Assembly (NCBI GenBank): GCA_025642075.2
Contig: JAODUO010000053.1
Coordinates: 137,501 to 201,500 of the forward strand
Direction of reading: 5' to 3'
Source: Ridgeia piscesae
Lineage: Eukaryota; Annelida; Polychaeta; Sabellida; Siboglinidae
DNA length: 64,000 nucleotides
A program made the position numbers and the translations under genes. Shown piece after piece: positions 58,201 through 64,000 of the stretch (within the stretch, counting starts at the first letter, position 1; each line of letters begins with the position of its first letter). The notes beneath the pieces are model-generated. The model ran no database searches. It worked only from the letters and a program-made list of their open reading frames with translations, and was not told the origin of the DNA.

Positions 58201-61200
58201 TACTTGACTTTTAAGAATTCAATCAAGAACTATTTTAAATTGCAATTGTCATACGCATTTGAAAAATATTTGAAAAGTATTTGAAATATCAAATACTTTA
58301 GGAAAGTATTAAAATACAAATACTTTCAATTCCTAAATGTCAAATACAAATATTTAAAAAAAGTATTTAAATACTTTCAAATACAAATGTATTTGACCCC
58401 ATGTCTGGTGTCAATACCACCCTAGTAAATTTGGTTATTATGCTTACTCCATAACAACACTTATACACTGTCTACACAGAGTCGCAACAAACACAAAATG
58501 TAATAGGCGAGTAGCATTGTAGCGCTTACATTTTTCGGAATGCATGATTACTGTAAAATCATCAATGTGCAGCGAAACGACAAACCATTTATGGTATAAA
58601 TACTACTGGTTGTTCGTTAGGGTGTACATAACCTCTCAGCCAAGTTATTTGTCACAAATTAACACGAGGCAAACAAGTGTTGAGGCGTGTTTTGATAGCA
58701 AGCGTAAATCACGTGACTGTAGTGCGCCATAATCCGTGACAGTGATTTAAACAAATGTAATATGTTGTTGTATTGAACGACATTTTATGCAACTCTTCAC
58801 AGTAATCATCACAGGAGAGTTATCGAACAGCCCGTGGCATTTATACCGAAAATGCTTCGTCGTTTCGCTGGACATTGATTTTAAATTTATCGCGCATGCG
58901 CAGAAACGTCAACCGGAAAGTTTATAACGACCGGAAAAATGTAAGCGCGACAGCGTGACAAGAGACTTGCAACAAGCATCACCACCTCAGCAAAACATCA
59001 CAATATATTTAGCATGAGAATATAATTTCAGGCATATCAGTTGGGTCTACAACGTTTGGTCTACAATGTTTTTCACAGATTCTCGTGCTGAACTGCCACA
59101 TTGCAGTGAGGATGCCTACTTACCCCCTCACCTTCATGTGGGGTACAACCTCTTTGGCCAGCAGACACCCCACCTTCACGTTGATGTCCAATATCTGCAA
59201 CACGTGCAAATGAAGGTGAGATAGAGAAGTTCTCAAATAGCGTGGTAGCCTCTCTTTGGGACAATTCACTACATTCCACCATCTCTCAGATCGGTTCACT
59301 CGAACACTGTCTTTGGGAAGCATTCAGCCACACTACAATTAATGCATAAAGACCTCAATGAGTCAATGAACTCCCCAACACTCAAAACAGCAACAAGCCG
59401 ATTCAGAATCAGGAACCTATCAACGGTGTTTCTGATGTTCAACCCACTAAGTCAGCTGACTTAGTTAGCAGAGCACAGTGGCACAGTGAGTGGAGCATTG
59501 AACTCACAAGCTAGAGAAGCCATGTCTCTTTGGGCAAGATTATTCACTATATTTTGGTCCAGTTCAATCAGCCGTAAGCACGAGTACCCGACAGTGGTAG
59601 AAATTTGTGTACAAATAATTGTGTGCATTAATTGTAGCTTGGCTGAATGCTTCCCAGAAAAATCTAGATGGCTTTCAGATTAGTTATCTACTCGATTTAT
59701 ATATAGTGTGTGACCACATTCGTCCCACTTTTGAGAAATTAATAGACGCGCACCCAAGCCTTCCCACTCGCGCACTGCGCGTCTATTCGGGACAATACGG
59801 TATGACTATTTATTCCAGTTCTGACTGATACTGCTAGCTACTTCTCCTGGACAAGTGTTGAACCCTGCACACAGAATATACCTAACAAGATCACAACTTG
59901 ATCAACTGGCAAAAAGCGTATATAATTAGTTTTCACATTAGCTGATATGTTAGATGTGAGTAAGAAAGATTCAGAACAAAATTATGTAACATATTTTGTT
60001 GCTTACCTTGTCCCATGCTTCGCCGGACATCTGAAACAAAAGACACAGGTGCAATCATAATGAAGGAGAACCACAGGTATTTTACAAACAACTGCATGTA
60101 CAGTAAAACCTGTCTTGGGCTACCTCTGTCACGAGCGGCCACCAATCTTGAACGACCGCTTTCCTAGGAATAGATTGTTACTGATTAACCTTGCGACCGG
60201 CCAGGGCCGATTAATCGGCCCGAGACACCTTCCCGCATAAACACATTTTTTGTTTGCGTAATCAGCAACCGACCCGTGCACATTTGGTATCATCGGATAG
60301 CTAACAGATTTTTCAAGATGGTGTTATTCACGAGCAGGTTGAATGACAGCTAGTTACATGCAGGCGGACAAAGCACGTGATAAATTTGATTCCCAAATTT
60401 GGGTGGTTTACTACGCCTTCCAGGACGAATTTACGCACCCATTCATAAATACCTGACCCCTGCATACGTGGTACCAATAGAAAGCTTTATTCTTGCCCAA
60501 TCAGGGAAAAATAAACACGTGAATGAGACTGGTCCAGCCAATCAGAAGCAAGCTTTCAAACACCGCGTCATCTTCCCGCCGGAGCAGAAGTAAACAACAA
60601 GATGGCGGACGTTCGGTTCGAAGAATTTTCCAGATCCAAACGTTTACTTCGGAATATCTCAAGTTACCGCGTCTATGTTTCGACAAAACAACTGACAGTA
60701 TTCAAGAGAGTGTCTATTATACTAGTTCAAATAGTTAGAACAACTTTGGATGCTTTTTGACGTGAAAAGTCAACCATTTGTCAGCGCAACATTTCACCAT
60801 TCGCGCCGGGGGTTTGTGCCAGTGGCGAATGTAGCAGCAATCGGCCGGCCTAAAATGGCCTATCGCAATGTCAAACAAATTCGTCAAAATAAACGTTCTC
60901 AACAGATTTGATTCATATTTGTTTTATTTGGCAGCTAATATGTATGGCTACATTTGTCTCACTGGAAGTAGGAAATGTGTAATTATTTAGGAAAGGGATA
61001 GTGCGTTTATTTTTTTCATATTTTGTTGGATGACGTTCAGCTAATAATATCACCGTGATTATCTGACATAATAGAGATAGTATAATTTTATTATAATAAA
61101 GAATTCATTTGGTAGTAAAATTGTATATAATTCATATTTTTATGTTATGGTTTTTATTGTAACAAAACAGAATTTTCGCTGGCCAGTCCCAGGGTTAAAG

Positions 61201-62172
61201 CGCACCTGCCAAATGCCACCAACAAACAAATTGTTTACACGACCATAGTTTTCACCTGCTAGGAACGGCCGGAACATGTTACATCTGATTACTAGATTTA
61301 TTTGATTAGCATATCAAAGTGCGCGAGGAGGTACCACTCACATTTCAGCAGGCAGTTGAACATCTACTGGCACTGCGCAACTTTTGTTTATTCAGAAATC
61401 AGCTCCCGGTCACTGCTTCAATTTGCCAAGCAGAAGAATTGCTTGAAACTGAACAATGCAGTAAAGCAAACTGCTTTAAGCAGAAAACTATAAATGCATT
61501 TTTTATAGAAAGTATGGATTCTAAGTGAACAGTGCTCCATGAATTTTCAGTGGACAGAAATGTATGTCTGAAAACGACAGGATGTTGTACACGTTGTTGA
61601 CTTACCTCCAGTATTGGGCCAAACACTGGGTTGATGCCAGCGTTGGACACAAGGATGTCAACACCTCCTTGTTCCCGCACCGTCTACAAATCACGAGTCA
61701 CCTGCGTCTATGTGGGGGTTAATGGGAAGAAAAAAACAACTATGTACACCCGAGTGATATATTCTTATGGAGAGTGCACTCAGCTGTGCATTATAAATAA
61801 AATTTTATAATCAATTACTTTACTGCTTAATGTGATTGAATTGAACCTGTTTTATTGACAACGTCCAAACAATATGGTGAAATAGGGTTTAACGGCATAA
61901 CATCAATTAAAACAGACAATAGATTAGATATGGTTTGGTGCAGTGTAACTAATTAGTTAGTATCCCTACAATTTACCTGGTATCATCAACACACCTGTTC
62001 TACAAGGTTCTTGCGGGCTGCATCATTTCCAACGTGACACACGATGCCCGAAACGCTGAGTTTCTTAGCCTTCAGCTTGTCCACAGCGCCCTCTACATTC
62101 TCCTTCTTGCGACTGCTCACAATGACATGTGCTCCGTCCCGGCCAAGACGTTCTGCTATCGCAAACCCAATC
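55160..62172 (-). CDS. DHRS4: Dehydrogenase/reductase SDR family member 4 (lacks N-terminal exon)
   Basis: Join in transcript order: 61995-62172, 61606-61683, 60007-60030, 59124-59194, 57512-57563, 56562-56696, 56017-56072, 55160-55274. All splice phases agree. Motifs in order: [20 protein letters not shown] (end of the Rossmann glycine motif), [20 protein letters not shown] (NAG), [18 protein letters not shown] (catalytic Ser), [13 protein letters not shown] (YxxxK), [11 protein letters not shown] (PG motif), GETIVVSGG and C-terminal SRL, the peroxisomal targeting signal PTS1. DHRS4 reduces ketones and retinal with NADPH in peroxisomes (family knowledge). The start and TGxxxGIG part of the cofactor motif should be in an exon beyond 62172, which was not identified. 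Convergent with USP10. Confidence 0.95.
55290..55570 (-). mobile_element. tRNA-derived SINE copy in DHRS4 intron
   Basis: On the minus strand a perfect B box GGTTCGAATCC (55531-55541) is followed by the same body as the SINE at 15842 (GACTGGATGTTTCCCTGAGA, CTGAACAGGTCTGCC, AAAGCGCTTTGAATAATCC, GAGGACTGGATGTTGG). Confidence 0.8.
56017..56072 (-). CDS. DHRS4: DHRS4 exon
   Basis: Acceptor GTTGCAG, donor GTAAGA, 56 bases. Codes [18 protein letters not shown]. Confidence 0.92.
56562..56696 (-). CDS. DHRS4: DHRS4 exon with YxxxK
   Basis: Acceptor CTGTAG, donor GTAAGT, 45 codons. Codes [20 protein letters not shown] and [17 protein letters not shown]. Confidence 0.95.
57512..57563 (-). CDS. DHRS4: DHRS4 exon with catalytic Ser
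   Basis: Acceptor CTGTTCCAG, donor GTAGGT. Codes [17 protein letters not shown]. Confidence 0.93.
57616..58407. mobile_element. hAT-type MITE in DHRS4 intron (family member 2)
   Basis: Ends CAGACATGAGGTCAAATACA and (inverse) CAGACATGGGGTCAAATACA. Flanks GGGTCAAT/GTGTCAAT form an 8-bp duplication with one mismatch. The interior shares TTGTTATTGCTAAC and CATCACAGTGACAACTGAC with the copy at 35808-36641. Confidence 0.85.
58521..58948. mobile_element. Foldback MITE in DHRS4 intron
   Basis: AGCGCTTACATTTTTC at the left is inverted as GAAAAATGTAAGCGC at the right. Further inside, TGTGCAGCGAAACGAC and CGTTTCGCTGGACATTG also pair. About 430 bp with no open frame. Confidence 0.65.
59124..59194 (-). 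CDS. DHRS4: DHRS4 exon
   Basis: Acceptor GTTGCAG, donor GTAAGT. Codes [20 protein letters not shown] and KVRG. Confidence 0.93.
59240..59345 (-). mobile_element. Partial SINE piece (inverted)
   Basis: Minus strand reads CATTAATTGTAGTGTGGCTG then AATGCTTCCC, matching the body of the SINE family. Together with 59470-59690 it forms an inverted pair. Confidence 0.5.
59470..59690 (+). mobile_element. Partial SINE piece
   Basis: Starts GGCACAGTGAGTGGAGCATT (A-box-like region) and ends CATTAATTGTAGCTTGGCTG and AATGCTTCCCAGA. The tail is missing. Confidence 0.55.
60007..60030 (-). CDS. DHRS4: DHRS4 24-nt microexon
   Basis: Acceptor TGTTTCAG, donor GTAAGC. Codes MSGEAWDK, matching the EEVWDK stretch of vertebrate DHRS4 and keeping phase 0. 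Confidence 0.9.
60189..61194 (+). mobile_element. piggyBac-like nonautonomous element in DHRS4 intron
   Basis: TTAA flanks both ends (60185-60188, 61195-61198). Imperfect inverted ends CCTTGCGACCGGCCAG and (inverse) CCCTGGGACTGGCCAG. A plus-strand ATG at 60602 in a good context opens 52 codons starting [14 protein letters not shown], possibly a deleted transposase start. About 1.0 kb. Confidence 0.65.
61606..61683 (-). CDS. DHRS4: DHRS4 exon
   Basis: Acceptor ATTTGTAG, donor GTAAGT, 26 codons. Codes [20 protein letters not shown]. Confidence 0.95.
61995..62172 (-). CDS. DHRS4: DHRS4 exon
   Basis: Acceptor TTGTTGCAG, donor GTGTGT. Codes [20 protein letters not shown] and [19 protein letters not shown]. 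Confidence 0.95.
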
Positions 62173-62617
62173 CTGCAACAAAGACCTCATCAAACAATGG
62201 AATACGTTATGCCAAGAGACTCTACATAATGTATTTTCAACACATTGTAATTAATTGATTCAAATATGCTCCAGTACTGAAACCTCTAGATTTACATTTT
62301 AAGAAATGAGATTTCTGATTTTCATTAAAACAATGTTCTTGCATTTTCAGTTAAAATAATTATCCAACTTCCTTTTTGCAAGTGTTTTTGCCAGAGAAAT
62401 AACCTAATTCAAGTACTAATCTGTGTGTTTATGAGAGGCCTATTGTTTCAATCTATGCTAAAAGAATCGCAAAATCGTAAATTGGCCAGCATTTTAGTGC
62501 ACGGTCAATTTACCAGACTGAGATCACGGCAGATGTCTAATTTTATTATTAATTAGATCATTAATACCTCCAAGACTATGCTTGATATAACAAAATGTGT
62601 TTTCCTGTGAGAAGCGT

Positions 62618-63645
62618 GCTGGTGGCAGACGCTACAATGTCAGGGCGCACAGCTTTGCTGACATCGAGAGGGCCTTCGCATTTATAGCTAAGCATCCATA
62701 GGACCACGCACTCGCACTTCCTGGACGAATTCCTGGCAGCAGGCGAGAGGCCGTGAAGATGCTGTCATCGTCGGAGACGAAAGAAAAAGTCTGCCTGTGA
62801 GCAAGCAGGTAATAACCATAATAAAATTATGTTAATATTTACAATAACTCTTTGAATAATACAATTATGATTTATTTATAATTATGGTTGTAGTATTTTT
62901 GTTCAGTTGCACTGTTTAAGTCCTGATATAAGTAAAATAGTTTTTTGTAATATGAGAAATGTGTAATCATGATCATAGTATTATAAATACCACTCCAGAA
63001 TGATGAACAGGAAGGTGTGAATGGCTTGTCGTGTTGGAAAAGAAAGGTGCGACAGTCGGTCAGACTGAGAGATAATGGTTATAAGTACAGTTTTAATTAA
63101 ACATGTTTTTTAGAAGAGCATTGACTACAAATCAATGATTTTTATGTGCTCAGGCAACCGAGTCATGAGTGTGACAGTGTTTGGAGACAGTTGGCGGAAG
63201 CTAGTTCCTGGCATACTGACTGCATGTCCAATGACGGAGCTTTGTTGGACCTGTCAGTCTAACAACTATCTCATCTACCGAGGCGCCAACTTGGCAGAGG
63301 ATGGGAAAAGCGTGCGACTGAAGGTCCAAGAGGTAATAACACTTATTGGCATTTTCAAAATCAACTCTAGTATTACCCAAATTGTGAGGATGGATCAATA
63401 GGGAAATGTTGCATGCGAATATTACAACAATTTCAAAGGAGTTGTGATTGGACTTTGTTATAAAATGAATACATATAAGATCAGATTTGCCATTTGTGGA
63501 TGTGCTTGCTCTAAACAGTCACATTTCACAGGAACACCTGCGCATTGTCAACATGGCCAGGCCCTTCTACAATGAGATGGTGGCAGCTGCCAAACAGACC
63601 TCCAGCGAGCTGCAACTGGTGGAGTCGCTTCTCGGCCTTTTGGCT
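62618..63645 (+). pseudogene. Damaged member of an invertebrate repeat-derived Cys-containing gene family
   Basis: Segments in order: 62618-62800 codes YNVRAHSFADIERAFAFIAK, an in-frame TAG, then LALPGRIPG and VKMLSSSETKEKV. 63154-63332 codes SVTVFGDSWRKLVPGILTAC and MTELCWTCQSNNYLIYRGAN. 63532 onward codes EHLRIVNMARPFYNEMVAAA. The order LPGR(I/V)PG, (M)TDLCW.CQ.N..., EEHLR.V...R..Y matches a large, mostly uncharacterised family seen many times per genome in invertebrates and thought to be transposon-derived. The last junction has GT-AG and keeps phase. Stops indicate decay. Identification is from memory of the pattern. Confidence 0.45.
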
Positions 63646-63754
63646 AATATCAAAGTGTATTATCTGTTCTTATGTAGATGTAGACCGTAAACCCAGGTAA
63701 CAGGCCGATCAATTTGGAAAACGATGGATCAAGGATCAAGGAGCAATCGTTGAT

Positions 63755-64000
63755 TTTGCAAGGGAAGACCATACACGCGCGCGGATTTTAGCGAGGCGCT
63801 GAGTGCTATTTTTACACCCGTCGAAGAAGCCGTGCTCGCGCTGGGACCACTGATGCGTAACCATGAGTGGCTGTTGACGACCCACACCCTGGACATTAAA
63901 GACGTACTACTTGCCCGAGGGACCATCCTGGTGAAGGGCAAGTGTTTTAAAATACGTTCAGCCGATAAGCGGCATTTCACGGCCCGCGTCCATTGGGCGC
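63755..64000 (+). mobile_element. Retroelement gag-like (ORF1) fragment, runs off right edge
   Basis: An open frame codes FSEALSAIFTPVEEAVLALG, LLTTHTLDIKDVLLARGTIL, KIRSADKRHFTARVHWA. The (I)RxADxxxxxARVHW pattern is typical of the RRM-like ORF1/gag of invertebrate retroelements that resemble ZCCHC3. Truncated by the window end. Confidence 0.5.

Noticed and set aside
60099..60165. Transposon terminus resembling CAGTAAAACCTGTCT-type ends
   Set aside because: A partner end and target duplication were not found. It may be a relict adjoining the piggyBac-like element.

Overview
This is eukaryotic DNA from an invertebrate animal. The evidence is small exons with GT-AG introns, animal orthologues (USP10, DHRS4), long TG/CA, TA and AAT microsatellites, and a dense mix of non-LTR retroelements (CR1/L2-like, RTE-like), a tRNA-derived SINE, and nonautonomous hAT, piggyBac-like and pogo/Tigger-like DNA transposons. 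The sequence suggests a marine invertebrate (lophotrochozoan or invertebrate deuterostome) but does not fix the phylum. No CRISPR, operon or prokaryotic feature is present.

Layout. (1) 0.2-10.4 kb, minus strand: a multi-exon gene I cannot assign to a named family. A signal-peptide exon (10329-10401) is followed by at least ten small exons, each coding one ~35-residue six-cysteine module (C-x3-C-x2-C-x5-9-C-x4-C-x11-12-C). All are flanked by phase-1 splice sites, and the gene runs off the left edge. Retroelement debris lies between its exons. (2) 10.8-19 kb: microsatellites, foldback and palindromic repeats, RTE-like debris, a tRNA-derived SINE, and one well-coded 3'-terminal exon (16474-17511, +) resembling RBM43/PARP14-type KH-like proteins. 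(3) 19.2-22 kb: an NHL-repeat C-terminal exon (-), an RTE-like fragment (+) apparently interrupted by a 5'-truncated CR1/L2-like element (-). (4) 22.06-23.46 kb: the 3' exons of a small unassigned plus-strand gene. (5) 24-31 kb: a 124-bp satellite, a TIR element, and a pogo/Tigger-like MITE. (6) 31.2-51.3 kb, plus strand: the orthologue of ubiquitin-specific protease USP10, complete except for the start-codon exon. All intron phases agree and the catalytic Cys, His and Asp are present. Its introns hold a piggyBac-like element, nested hAT elements and two large minisatellites. (7) 51.3-62.2 kb: DHRS4 (peroxisomal SDR carbonyl reductase) on the minus strand, tail-to-tail with USP10, with eight exons ending in the peroxisomal signal SRL. 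Its introns carry a hAT copy, a foldback MITE, SINE pieces and a piggyBac-like element. (8) 62.6-64 kb: a damaged member of an invertebrate repeat-derived gene family and a retroelement gag-like fragment.

The two observations most worth following are the one-exon-per-module cysteine-rich secreted gene, and the 32-bp minisatellite in USP10. Every unit of that minisatellite carries the same 3' splice-site sequence as the downstream exon boundary, giving roughly 50 decoy acceptors ahead of the real one. USP10 and DHRS4 do not obviously act together; the former deubiquitinates proteins in the cytosol and the latter reduces carbonyls in peroxisomes.
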